This document shows, piece by piece, positions 7,949 to 15,277 of a DNA stretch of 24,323 nt (its first letter is position 1; every line of letters begins with the position of its first letter). Origin of the DNA: an uncultured cyanobacterium (lineage in GTDB: Bacteria > Cyanobacteriota > Cyanobacteriia > Cyanobacteriales > Chroococcidiopsidaceae); the NCBI GenBank assembly GCA_946221495.1, contig CAMIFA010000069.1:1-24323 (forward strand), given 5' to 3'. A program made the position numbers and the translations under genes. The notes beneath the pieces were generated by a model. It had not been told where the DNA came from and did no database searches. It saw nothing but the letters and a program-made list of their open reading frames with translations.

Positions 7949-8446
7949 CTAGGCTCTATTACCTGTTAATTGCGGGTCTAGAATAGAACCCATGAACAAG
8001 ACTGTTCCAGTTTGATTATCCCGAATCGGCCAAAAAAAGGGCGGTCAACGATCATCTGGAATAGTTCTATAGGCGTTGCTTGCCTAGTTCTGCACTAGCA
8101 CTGTTGGATACCATAGCTAGAGCGATCGCTACACCGGCAGGTGAGATAAAAATATTTTCACTGCTGTCTTGCTTAAGAATCTCGGAAAACAGCTTAAAAT
8201 CAAAATTTTTGTTTGCTCCAGCTACTTTGGAATTTACCACTGGCGTTATATCTAGTTAGTAGTGTGATGCAATTGCGAGGGTAGAGACTGAGCAACAGAT
8301 GAGTCAATCTCACTGATTTTTGTACATCCTACCAGACCTAGAACAAATAAGCTGGCTGCCGCGTTCGCGTAACGCCTACCAAGGCGAATCCCATAGCGTC
8401 TATGGAGAAAGCTTACCTTCGTTCTCCTAAATTGGGTTTGGTTCAT
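7949..8446 (-). pseudogene. Serpin gene remnant, frameshifted and internally deleted
   Basis: Three pieces on the minus strand, each in a different frame, read as parts of one serpin. Piece 1 (8446-8252): a lipoprotein-type leader, LFVLGLVGC, then SVAQSLPSQ. Piece 2 (8243-8067): NFDFKLFSEILKQDSSENIF followed by ISPAGVAIALAM, matching serpin helix A and the NxFxSPxSVAxALxM block. Piece 3 (about 8061-7949): MIVDRPFFWPIRDNQTGTVL then FMGSILDP, which fits the serpin C-terminal signature with one deviation. About two thirds of a normal serpin (some 370-420 residues), including the reactive-centre loop, is missing between pieces 2 and 3 near 8065. A palindromic repeat lies inside piece 1. It cannot make an inhibitor. 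It lies downstream of a subtilisin-like protease gene on the same strand. Confidence 0.85.
8356..8412. repeat. Palindromic repeat inserted in the serpin relic
   Basis: A GC-rich block in AT-rich surroundings with several nested palindromes: GCGTT/AACGC (8361-8375), TTCGC/GCGAA (8364-8388) and CCATA/TATGG (8391-8405). This style of short interspersed palindrome is common in filamentous cyanobacterial genomes. On the minus strand it is translated in frame as part of the serpin leader (LHRRYGIRLGRRYANAA). I see no second copy in this window. Confidence 0.55.
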
Positions 8447-8517
8447 TTTGTCCAGCCAATAACTTTACTAACCACAAATCAAAATAATTAGTGATTAATA
8501 TCCATCGATTTTTTACT

Positions 8518-8715
8518 ATGGCATTTGGAGCAATAGATCACCGAGTGGTTACAGTTTCAGTAACAGTAGCTTTATTAGTAGTTTTGAGCTTGCTCAACGC
8601 AGCGCTTTTCGGTGCCGCCTCCGGAGCCAGTCGTGTGCGGGGGTTCCCGAGAGAGTTTTGGGGGGAATTATTCCTCCCAAAATCTCTCATCCCGTTGAGC
8701 GAACTGGCGTGCTGA
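8518..8715 (+). CDS. Doubtful small membrane ORF running into a repeat
   Basis: From the ATG at 8518 the frame gives 65 residues. It begins MAFGAIDHRVVTVSVTVALL and continues through VVLSLLNAALFGAA, a single plausible membrane helix. The second half (from about residue 37) is encoded by the 8626-8708 palindrome and has no protein character. An in-frame GTG at 8491 would add nine residues. No good ribosome site or family is visible. It is either a truncated small membrane protein or a chance frame. Confidence 0.2.
   Translation: MAFGAIDHRVVTVSVTVALLVVLSLLNAALFGAASGASRVRGFPREFWGELFLPKSLIPLSELAC
8626..8708. repeat. Long imperfect palindrome (MITE-like or hairpin repeat)
   Basis: The inner arms 8649-8667 and 8672-8689 pair over about 18 positions (GAGAG..TTTTGGG against CCCAAAA..CTCTC) with one bulge and a G-U pair. 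The outer ends GCCAG (8626-8630) and CTGGC (8704-8708) also pair, enclosing GCGGGGG and CCCG blocks. The whole 83-base unit can form a cruciform. It resembles dispersed cyanobacterial palindromic repeats. No transposase gene is linked. Confidence 0.55.
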
Positions 8716-8877
8716 CCGTTGAGTGTTGAGTTCTTAGTTTTAAATTAGGGAAATAATAATTAAAACAGAATGGCTAGGTTACGGTAAGCAAAACGATATC
8801 TTAAGTAGCAGCAAGTTTAATACTTTGAGTATGTTATCCAGCACGACTTAGTCTTCATACTTAAAATATAAAATTAT

Positions 8878-10473
8878 TCAGTTAGCTGGCAGTGTCCACC
8901 AAGCTAAAGCATACGGCTGAACTGCTTCATTGACCTTTTGGCGAAACTGAACGCGAATTTTGTATTTGCCAGTTTTAGGAACGGGGCAGAAAATGTGTTC
9001 TACACTATCAACATTACTGATTGATGTACAAATATTACTAGCTGGGGCGTTAGATTCAGCGTCCACAAGGTAGAGATCGAGATTATTTAAGCCGCGATCG
9101 CGAAAACTTTCACCGACATCGAATTGCTTATTTTTATTAGTATCATTAAGCTCTACCAACCGATTCCAAATTAGCGTCAGCGCTACAAAACTTCCTTGTT
9201 GTAGAGATTGCTTTAACACATAGTCTTGAGCCGAGTTGAAATTAACTGTGCGATAATCCCAACCGATAGCTGGTACAGATGAATTCCACTGACCGGAGCT
9301 GAATTGCTGGTAAGCGCGGAATGCATTAAGATGACCTGTACCAATTTGGGCATCAAGGGGAATTTTCGGGTCACGATAAGCATCAGAAGCTAACCAGTCT
9401 TGATTTTGTTTATCTATAACTGTGCGGCTCATCCCCAAGCGTAAGCGATCGCCCGTATCCTGAACTTTATCAGCTGAGTTAAGCATCACGGCTTTCATTA
9501 CTTCATACCGACGAGCATCCAAACTCCAGTTAAGTTGGCGTGTCCTTAACTGCCTGTCTCCAAATTCTTGCAGCAAGGCAACGGTAGCTGTAATGTGAGG
9601 CGCAGCAAAACTTGTACCCGTAACCTTAGTTGTTCTGCCATTAGCGTTAATTAAAGAAATTTTATTGCCAGGAGCAACTAAACCGATCGCCCGACGGGAG
9701 CCAACATTAATTTCGCGTCCAACAAGTCGTCCTTTCACGCCTCCCGTAGCGTCGCTTAAATTTGAAACATCAACTTTGTTAAAAATTCCTTGACGACGGC
9801 TGGAAAAAGCAATGTTTACGCCGTTAAAGTTATCTGTAGGAATCGGAATCCCACCGCGTCCCTGATTGCCAGCGATCGCATACAGGACATTGTGAACACG
9901 AGCAGACCAGTCTATACACTGAGTTAACAAGGCGTTGCCGTCTAATAGGGCATTCGGTCGCGGATCACGTTCCAAAGTTTCCCCAAAACTAAAGTTAATT
10001 GCCCGCAGATCACCACTGTTTTGTAGTGCTATGTGTTGAGCAGATAAGCACTCTTCTGGTTGACCGCCAGTTTTTAAGGAACCAACAGCAGTTGAATATA
10101 GCCTTGCTCCTGGCGCAACACCGCGCAAGGCTTTGGTGTTGCTAACCATCAAAGCAGCGACATTTTGGGCGTGGGGGTCAACATTGGTATTAGCCTTAGC
10201 TGGCGCATTACGCAAAAATACTCCTGCTAGGGAAATTTTGATTTGGTTGAGAGAAGCTGCCTTATCTAACCCGAACTGTCCAGGACGACCAATTTCTACT
10301 TGACCGATCGCAATCTTGCGACCGATTAAGTTATAAGGCTCTCCATGCAACCGCAAAGCATCAATTCCTGCTGCTCCTACTGATGATGTCTCAAGTGCAA
10401 GCCCTGGAGTATTTAGCCCTAATGTCGTTAGTCCCCCGAGAATGCAGGCTAGTTTTTTAACCATTTGCTTCAT
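8878..10473 (-). CDS. Exported subtilisin-like (S8 family) serine peptidase with altered catalytic Asp
   Basis: 531 residues with a signal peptide (about 1-27, LACILGGLTTLGLNTPGLAL). The S8 fold is recognisable: His101 in DPHAQNVAALM, the oxyanion Asn203 in YAIAGNQG and Ser288 in the canonical GTSFAAPH. The usual D-[ST]-G strand is replaced by IAIGQVEIGRPG, so Glu60 stands where the catalytic Asp is expected, and the His motif is HA rather than HG. A cysteine-containing C-terminal beta domain (about 400-531) follows, with a calcium-loop-like LNDTNKNKQFDVGE and a pre-peptidase-like fold. I believe related cyanobacterial proteins share this Glu, but I could not check. Activity is uncertain. It is divergent from rpe. 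Confidence 0.8.
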   Translation of the reverse strand: MKQMVKKLACILGGLTTLGLNTPGLALETSSVGAAGIDALRLHGEPYNLIGRKIAIGQVEIGRPGQFGLDKAASLNQIKISLAGVFLRNAPAKANTNVDPHAQNVAALMVSNTKALRGVAPGARLYSTAVGSLKTGGQPEECLSAQHIALQNSGDLRAINFSFGETLERDPRPNALLDGNALLTQCIDWSARVHNVLYAIAGNQGRGGIPIPTDNFNGVNIAFSSRRQGIFNKVDVSNLSDATGGVKGRLVGREINVGSRRAIGLVAPGNKISLINANGRTTKVTGTSFAAPHITATVALLQEFGDRQLRTRQLNWSLDARRYEVMKAVMLNSADKVQDTGDRLRLGMSRTVIDKQNQDWLASDAYRDPKIPLDAQIGTGHLNAFRAYQQFSSGQWNSSVPAIGWDYRTVNFNSAQDYVLKQSLQQGSFVALTLIWNRLVELNDTNKNKQFDVGESFRDRGLNNLDLYLVDAESNAPASNICTSISNVDSVEHIFCPVPKTGKYKIRVQFRQKVNEAVQPYALAWWTLPAN

Positions 10474-10634
10474 TAAATAAGATAACTGAAGTTAATTGTG
10501 AAGATTTTGTTAAACTGAGTACAAACCCCCAGCACTCAGCAGCTATCGGTTTTAAACTTAGATAAAAGTTTATTATCAACAATTTGCTGGCTGATAGCTT
10601 TTATTTAACAGAGGATACAGGAGAATTATTAACC

Positions 10635-11342
10635 ATGACCACTACGCCATCTCAGAAATCTATAGTTGTTGCTCCATCTATACTATCAGCAGATTTCAGC
10701 CGTCTAGGGGAAGAGATTCAAGCTATTGACGCAGCTGGAGCAGACTGGATTCACGTTGATGTCATGGATGGTCGGTTTGTCCCCAATATCACAATTGGTC
10801 CTCTAATCGTTGAAGCTATTCGTCCAGTCACCCAAAAGCCTCTAGATGTCCACTTGATGATTGTCGAGCCAGAGAAGTATGTAGAGGATTTTGCAAAGGC
10901 GGGTGCGGATATTATTTCTGTTCATGCAGAGCATAATGCCTCACCTCACCTGCACCGCACTCTTTGTCAAATTAGAGAATTAGGCAAACAAGCGGGTGTT
11001 GTACTCAATCCTTCTACACCTCTAGACTTGATTGAATACGTTTTAGAAGTTTGCGATCTTGTGCTAATTATGAGCGTTAACCCTGGGTTTGGCGGTCAAA
11101 GCTTTATTCCAGCTGTGTTACCTAAAATCCGCAAGCTCCGCTCGATGTGCGAAGAACGCGGTCTTGACCCCTGGATTGAAGTCGATGGGGGACTAAAAGG
11201 TAATAATACCTGGCAAGTTTTGGAAGCTGGAGCAAATGCAATTGTTGCCGGATCTGCTGTGTTTAAAGCTAAGGATTATGCTGAAGCTATTGAAGGCATT
11301 CGTAACAGTAAGCGTCCGGCTCCAGAACTAGCAACTGTTTAA
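10635..11342 (+). CDS. rpe: Ribulose-phosphate 3-epimerase
   Basis: Interconverts ribulose 5-phosphate and xylulose 5-phosphate in the Calvin cycle and pentose phosphate pathway; a cytosolic TIM barrel. The 235-residue product has all signature blocks: PSILSADFSRLGEE, WIHVDVMDGRFVPNI (Asp42), LDVHLMI, VLIMSVNPGFGGQSFIP and WIEVDGGL (Asp184). The two Asp residues are the expected acid/base pair, and the His residues fit metal binding. The ATG at 10635 gives the normal family length and has GGAG upstream. An in-frame TTG at 10584 would add 17 atypical residues. It is a single-gene unit facing a convergent terminator. Confidence 0.97.
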   Translation: MTTTPSQKSIVVAPSILSADFSRLGEEIQAIDAAGADWIHVDVMDGRFVPNITIGPLIVEAIRPVTQKPLDVHLMIVEPEKYVEDFAKAGADIISVHAEHNASPHLHRTLCQIRELGKQAGVVLNPSTPLDLIEYVLEVCDLVLIMSVNPGFGGQSFIPAVLPKIRKLRSMCEERGLDPWIEVDGGLKGNNTWQVLEAGANAIVAGSAVFKAKDYAEAIEGIRNSKRPAPELATV

Positions 11343-11349
11343 AATAAAA

Positions 11350-11381
11350 ATTAAGGGCGATCACATATAATCGCCCTTAAT
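11350..11381 (-). terminator. Shared terminator between rpe and the convergent gene
   Basis: Perfect 12-bp arms, ATTAAGGGCGAT (11350-11361) and ATCGCCCTTAAT (11370-11381), have an 8-base loop. The minus strand continues into TTTTTATTTT, which suits the gene at 11428-11952. The plus side has a weaker T content but the hairpin lies only 8 bases after the rpe stop, so it may work both ways. Confidence 0.75.
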
Positions 11382-11427
11382 CTCTTGATGTTCTTCTCTT
11401 ATTAAGACGCAGACTTCCCTGTCTTTT

Positions 11428-11952
11428 TTATTTCCGGTGGCTACCTAACCACTTAGCTGCGGCAATTCCTAAAACAGCTGCTACTACTGGGTTGCTGAGG
11501 AACTTCATAATTCCTGGTTGTTCAGCTAATACTTCTTGGAAGATGTCAGGGTGGCTGTGATAGGTAAACGAGGCGAGTTTACTAACATCATCAGCATTCA
11601 TATGATTTGCATGATGGGTAGAAAGACCTAGTTGACGCTCAAGATCGCGATCGCTGAGTCCTCTTTGCTTGAGATGCTTGAAAAACGCTTTTGCTACGTC
11701 ATCCCGCTCATTTGGTTTAATTTGAGCGATCGCCTTTTGTAACTCTGGCTCCATTTGGCTAGCAGGTATCCGATCTGGATGTAAAGAGCGACCAAATAAC
11801 TGACGGCGTTCTTCGTGTGAGGAGCGTTGAGCAAAATCGTCAAAGTTTTCATATTGTTGCTCAGAAGTCATTGGTGCATCTTCTAAGCTTTCGACATTAC
11901 CACCAGCCAAATCGTTCATAACTTGGCGTTTGTATTGTTCGCTACTAGTCAT
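11428..11952 (-). CDS. Uncharacterised 174-residue protein with C-terminal hydrophobic segment
   Basis: I do not recognise a named family. The first 130 residues are hydrophilic and helical, rich in Glu, Gln, Asp and Arg (EQQYENFDDFAQRSSHEERR, KAFFKHLKQRGLSDRDLERQ) with a His-rich stretch STHHANHMNADD. Near the end is a single hydrophobic segment (NPVVAAVLGIAAAKWLG), then SHRK. This suggests a soluble body with a C-terminal membrane or oligomerisation tail. AAGGAGAG lies about 10 bases before the ATG, a strong ribosome site. It heads a run of three small minus-strand genes that includes a CsbD-like protein, so a stress role is possible by association only. Confidence 0.7.
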   Translation of the reverse strand: MTSSEQYKRQVMNDLAGGNVESLEDAPMTSEQQYENFDDFAQRSSHEERRQLFGRSLHPDRIPASQMEPELQKAIAQIKPNERDDVAKAFFKHLKQRGLSDRDLERQLGLSTHHANHMNADDVSKLASFTYHSHPDIFQEVLAEQPGIMKFLSNPVVAAVLGIAAAKWLGSHRK

Positions 11953-11980
11953 CTTAAATTACTCTCCTTCTTTACATAAA

Positions 11981-12009
11981 AGTTGAAAACAAATATCACA
12001 TTTTCAACT
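11981..12009. promoter_or_regulatory. Inverted repeat between two minus-strand genes
   Basis: AGTTGAAAA (11981-11989) and TTTTCAACT (12001-12009) form a perfect 9-bp stem with an 11-base loop. It lies 52 bases beyond the stop of the putative lipoprotein gene and 28 bases before the next start. It could end the lipoprotein transcript or act as an operator for the 11428-11952 gene. Confidence 0.35.
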
Positions 12010-12061
12010 ATGTTTACTGGGTTGATTGTCGTTACAGACTCTCAAGGGCAGAACTGCAAAT

Positions 12062-12502
12062 TTAAGATTTGTATTCAATCTGCTTTGACTGAACATCGTA
12101 CCGAGCCGTCAAAATCAGTTTTTTGTCGGGTGCATACATCAAAACAGTTAAGTCTTGATTGGGGAAATTCTTATGGAAGCCCTGCGTTAAAGATTTTGCT
12201 AAAGGCTTAACTTCGTTGGGACGTACTTGGGGTGTAATAACAACTCCTAATTTATTGTTATCACGCACGTATGCGTCTTTAACTAGTCCTTTGGATGTTT
12301 TAACTACCCAGTCACCAAAGTTTTGTCCAACCGCACTATTACCACGTGCTAGTTGAGCGTATTCTCCAGTACGACTGATTGTTGTAGTATTTGTTGGTTG
12401 TTTTGCTTGAACTGCACCACTACTACAAGCAACGTTTGTGGCAAGCACTAAAACCAATACTATAGAAGTCAAAAACTTCCGAAACTGCCGCATCAAACTC
12501 AC
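12062..12502 (-). CDS. Putative small lipoprotein or secreted protein
   Basis: 146 residues. Residues 1-25 are a signal sequence (RQFRKFLTSIVLVLVLATNV) leading to Cys26 in NVAC-SSG. The Cys position fits a lipobox, but the -3 residue is Asn, which is unusual, so lipid attachment is uncertain. The mature part is compact, with GDWVVKTSKGLVKDAYVRDN, KLGVVITPQVRP and a C-terminal LILTARYDVQSKQIEYKS that looks like alternating strands. No family is named. The GTG at 12502 is supported by GGAGGAGG ending 7 bases upstream, one of the best ribosome sites in the window. Confidence 0.72.
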   Translation of the reverse strand: MSLMRQFRKFLTSIVLVLVLATNVACSSGAVQAKQPTNTTTISRTGEYAQLARGNSAVGQNFGDWVVKTSKGLVKDAYVRDNNKLGVVITPQVRPNEVKPLAKSLTQGFHKNFPNQDLTVLMYAPDKKLILTARYDVQSKQIEYKS

Positions 12503-12581
12503 TTAATTACCTCCTCCAAAAAATCTTTAATACTAAAAATTACAGTTTATGCCTTGGTGCATAAATTTGATTTTCATTAAT

Positions 12582-12616
12582 AAGGTTTAGGCAATTATTC
12601 TACCTAAACCTTTTTT
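12582..12616. terminator. Hairpin terminator downstream of the CsbD-like gene
   Basis: AAGGTTTAGG (12582-12591) and CCTAAACCTT (12603-12612) are perfect 10-bp arms, and TTTTTT (12611-12616) follows on the plus strand. The only gene ending here is the CsbD-like one on the minus strand (stop at 12622). On that strand the hairpin is preceded by six A and followed by TTATTAATG. Most likely it ends that transcript. Confidence 0.65.
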
Positions 12617-12621
12617 ACTAT

Positions 12622-12804
12622 TTAGTCAAGCTTTTCTTTGACGTTATCTTTTACGTCTTCTACACCTTGACGTACTTCCGCTTCAGCTTGTTTTGCTTTG
12701 CCTGCTGCTTGATCTTCGGGATCTCCTGTTACATTACCCCAAGCTTCTTGAGCTTTGCCTTCGATATTTTTACCAGCAGCTTTTGCTTTATCTTCTATGC
12801 TCAT
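12622..12804 (-). CDS. CsbD-like general stress protein
   Basis: A 60-residue, highly charged, Ala/Lys/Glu-rich helical protein: MSIEDKAKAAGKNIEGKAQE, then AWGNVTGDPEDQAAGKAKQA. The KxxGxxxEGKAQEAxGxVTGD pattern is the CsbD family signature. CsbD is part of the sigma-B stress regulon in Bacillus; the molecular function is unknown, and cyanobacterial members are also reported as stress-related. The ATG at 12804 has GGAG 8 bases upstream and gives the normal length. An in-frame ATG at 12846 would add a basic 14-residue extension without family support. Confidence 0.88.
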   Translation of the reverse strand: MSIEDKAKAAGKNIEGKAQEAWGNVTGDPEDQAAGKAKQAEAEVRQGVEDVKDNVKEKLD

Positions 12805-13118
12805 TTTTCTTCTCCGTATTCGTAATAATTTAAAGTCGAATTTCAACTTTAAAATTATTTTGTGCTCACTTTTACAATCTACATGAATATTTTTATCCTA
12901 GCCTTCTGCCACAAGACATATTAACTTAGTATGCTAAAAGACTGACAAAATTGAATTTGTCGAGGATAGTTCTATCTAAAGGATTGTAGAATAGATTAAG
13001 AAACATAAAGGTAAAGGGTAAACTAGTTGCTTAAAATCATGTAAGTAAACCAGGTAATATTAATAACTTAAATATTGAAATAAATTATTTTTCATAGGCA
13101 GCTGTTAAAAAGTTAGAT
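12805..13118. other. Intergenic promoter region between csbD-like gene and uvrB
   Basis: A 314-base divergent gap, AT-rich, with no ORF. A short inverted repeat GACAAA/TTTGTC (12943-12960) is the only structure I see. I found no match to the cyanobacterial LexA box pattern (RGTAC-N3-DGTWC). uvrB itself lacks a clear Shine-Dalgarno. Confidence 0.5.
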
Positions 13119-15116
13119 ATGACATCACTTAATCTCCAAGCTCCCTTTCAGCCAACAGGCGATCAACCAAGGGCGATCGCGCAACTGACTAGCGGCCTTA
13201 AAGATAATCATCGCTATCAAACACTATTAGGAGCAACAGGTACAGGCAAAACATTTACAGTAGCAGATGTTATTGAAAAAATTGGTAAGCCTACCCTTGT
13301 TCTTGCTCACAATAAAACCCTAGCCGCGCAGTTGTGTAATGAGCTACGAGAATTTTTTCCCGAAAACGCGGTGGAATATTTTGTCAGTTACTACGATTAC
13401 TATCAACCAGAAGCATATATCCCTGTAACCGACACTTATATAGAGAAAACAGCATCAATTAATGATGAAATTGATATGCTGCGGCACTCGGCAACGCGAT
13501 CGCTGTTTGAACGTCGCGATGTAATTGTAGTTGCTTCTATTAGTTGTATCTATGGATTGGGTATACCGTCTGAATACCTCAAGGCTGCTATTTCCTTACG
13601 CATGGGCATGGAAATTAATCAGCGCCAAATTTTGCGGGATTTAGCCTCGGTACAGTATAGCCGTAATGACTTAGAAATTGGTCGGGGGCGGTTCCGGGTA
13701 CGGGGGGACGTGCTAGAAATTGGACCTGCTTACGAAGATCGAATTATCCGCGTTGAATTTTTTGGCGATGAAATAGACGCGATTCGTTACGTCGATCCGG
13801 TAACTGGGGAAATTATTAAAACTGTAGAAGGCATAAATATTTACCCGGCGCGTCACTTTGTTACCCCAGAAGAAAGGCTAGAAGTGGCTTGCGATGCGAT
13901 TGAGCAGGAATTAAAAGAGCGGCGTTCTCAGTTAGAGCAAACCGGAAAGTTACTAGAAGCGCAACGCCTAGATCAGCGTACTCGGTACGATTTGGAATTA
14001 TTGCGCGAGGTTGGTTACTGCAACGGCGTAGAAAACTACTCGCGTCACTTAGCTGGGCGCGAAGCTGGGGAACCGCCAGAGTGTTTAATTGATTATTTCC
14101 CTAAAGATTGGTTACTAGTGGTAGATGAATCGCACGTTACAGTGCCGCAAATTCGCGGGATGTATAACGGCGACCAAGCTCGGAAAAAGGTATTAATCGA
14201 GCATGGCTTTCGTCTTCCTAGTGCAGCTGATAATCGACCTTTAAAGGCAGATGAGTTTTGGGACAAGGTCAATCAGTGTATTTTTGTTTCTGCTACGCCC
14301 GGAAATTGGGAGTTAGAAATTTCTGAAGATCGGGTGATAGAACAGGTAATTCGCCCGACGGGGGTAATCGATCCAGAAATTTATGTGCGTCCTACAGATG
14401 GTCAAATTGACGATTTACTAGGGGAAATTAAGGATCGAATTGATCGCCGAGAACGAGTGCTAGTGACAACGCTGACAAAGCGGATGGCGGAAGACTTGAC
14501 TGAGTATTTGCAAGATCAAGGCATTCAGGTACGCTATCTACACTCGGAAATTAACTCAATTGAGCGGATCGAGATTTTACAGGATTTGCGTGATGGGAAG
14601 TTTGATGTCTTGATTGGCGTGAATTTGCTGCGGGAAGGGCTGGATTTACCAGAGGTTTCTTTAGTAGCAATTTTGGATGCTGATAAAGAAGGATTTTTGC
14701 GGGCGGAGCGATCGCTAATTCAAACAATCGGGAGGGCGGCGCGTCATGTCCGAGGTCAAGCAATTTTATATGCCGATAACTTAACTGATAGCATGGCAAA
14801 AGCGATCAGTGAAACCGAGCGTCGGCGGGCAATTCAACTGGAATATAACGAGAAGCACTCTATTACACCCCAGCCGATTGTCAAAAAATCTAGTAATGCA
14901 ATTTTGTCTTTTCTAGAAGTCTCGCGGCGGCTAAATGGTCAACAATTAGAAACAGTTTATGAACACGCGGACGAGCTACCTTTAGAGCAGATTCCGACTT
15001 TGATTAGTCAGCTCGAAGAGCAGATGAAGTTAGCAGCGAAGAACTTGGAGTTTGAGGAAGCAGCAAAGCTCCGCGATCGCATTAAGCACCTACGAGATAA
15101 ATTAGTAGGACGCTAG
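13119..15116 (+). CDS. uvrB: UvrABC excision nuclease subunit B
   Basis: The damage-verifying helicase-like subunit of nucleotide excision repair. It is loaded by UvrA and recruits UvrC. At 665 residues it has the usual length. Visible: Walker A GATGTGKT (38-45), the Tyr-rich beta-hairpin YYDYYQPEAYIPVTDTYIEK (91-110) that clamps DNA, the DESH box (336-339), motif V/VI blocks VLIGVNLLREGLDLPEVSLV and QTIGRAARHVRG, and the C-terminal UVR domain (about 625-660, LEFEEAAKLRDRIKHLR) that contacts UvrC. The ATG at 13119 is the family start. It is a single gene; its 3' flank is disrupted by the tnpB element. Confidence 0.98.
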   Translation: MTSLNLQAPFQPTGDQPRAIAQLTSGLKDNHRYQTLLGATGTGKTFTVADVIEKIGKPTLVLAHNKTLAAQLCNELREFFPENAVEYFVSYYDYYQPEAYIPVTDTYIEKTASINDEIDMLRHSATRSLFERRDVIVVASISCIYGLGIPSEYLKAAISLRMGMEINQRQILRDLASVQYSRNDLEIGRGRFRVRGDVLEIGPAYEDRIIRVEFFGDEIDAIRYVDPVTGEIIKTVEGINIYPARHFVTPEERLEVACDAIEQELKERRSQLEQTGKLLEAQRLDQRTRYDLELLREVGYCNGVENYSRHLAGREAGEPPECLIDYFPKDWLLVVDESHVTVPQIRGMYNGDQARKKVLIEHGFRLPSAADNRPLKADEFWDKVNQCIFVSATPGNWELEISEDRVIEQVIRPTGVIDPEIYVRPTDGQIDDLLGEIKDRIDRRERVLVTTLTKRMAEDLTEYLQDQGIQVRYLHSEINSIERIEILQDLRDGKFDVLIGVNLLREGLDLPEVSLVAILDADKEGFLRAERSLIQTIGRAARHVRGQAILYADNLTDSMAKAISETERRRAIQLEYNEKHSITPQPIVKKSSNAILSFLEVSRRLNGQQLETVYEHADELPLEQIPTLISQLEEQMKLAAKNLEFEEAAKLRDRIKHLRDKLVGR

Positions 15117-15277
15117 CTCAAGCAGGATATTCTTTTTTCTAGGACTTACAGAGTAGAAAGGGAGCGTGAAAGCCCAAGCAGCGCGATTTCGTGGGATGAA
15201 ACGCGACATAGGCACTTTTAAGTGCCGTTCTTATACCGACCATGCTAGTATAAGAGTATCGTAAACAGGTCGAGACG

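Larger units (their letters stand above)
8447..8877. other. Intergenic region with repeat and relic sequence
   Basis: It holds the doubtful small ORF at 8518-8715 and the long palindrome at 8626-8708. Near 8825-8864, arms TTGAGTATG and CATACTTAA (one G-U) could act as a weak terminator for the protease gene that ends at 8878. I recognise nothing else in it. Confidence 0.5.

Noticed and set aside
8252..8446. A free-standing 64-residue lipoprotein gene
   Set aside because: It has a lipobox-like LVGC but continues, after a frameshift, into clear serpin sequence, and its N-terminus is repeat-derived. It is part of the pseudogene.
11983..12210. A 75-residue plus-strand frame
   Set aside because: It overlaps the 3' half of the putative lipoprotein gene, whose GTG has an excellent ribosome site; no protein features of its own.
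12805..13118. A LexA box ahead of uvrB
   Set aside because: No pair of RGTAC/GTWC half-sites at the right spacing is present.
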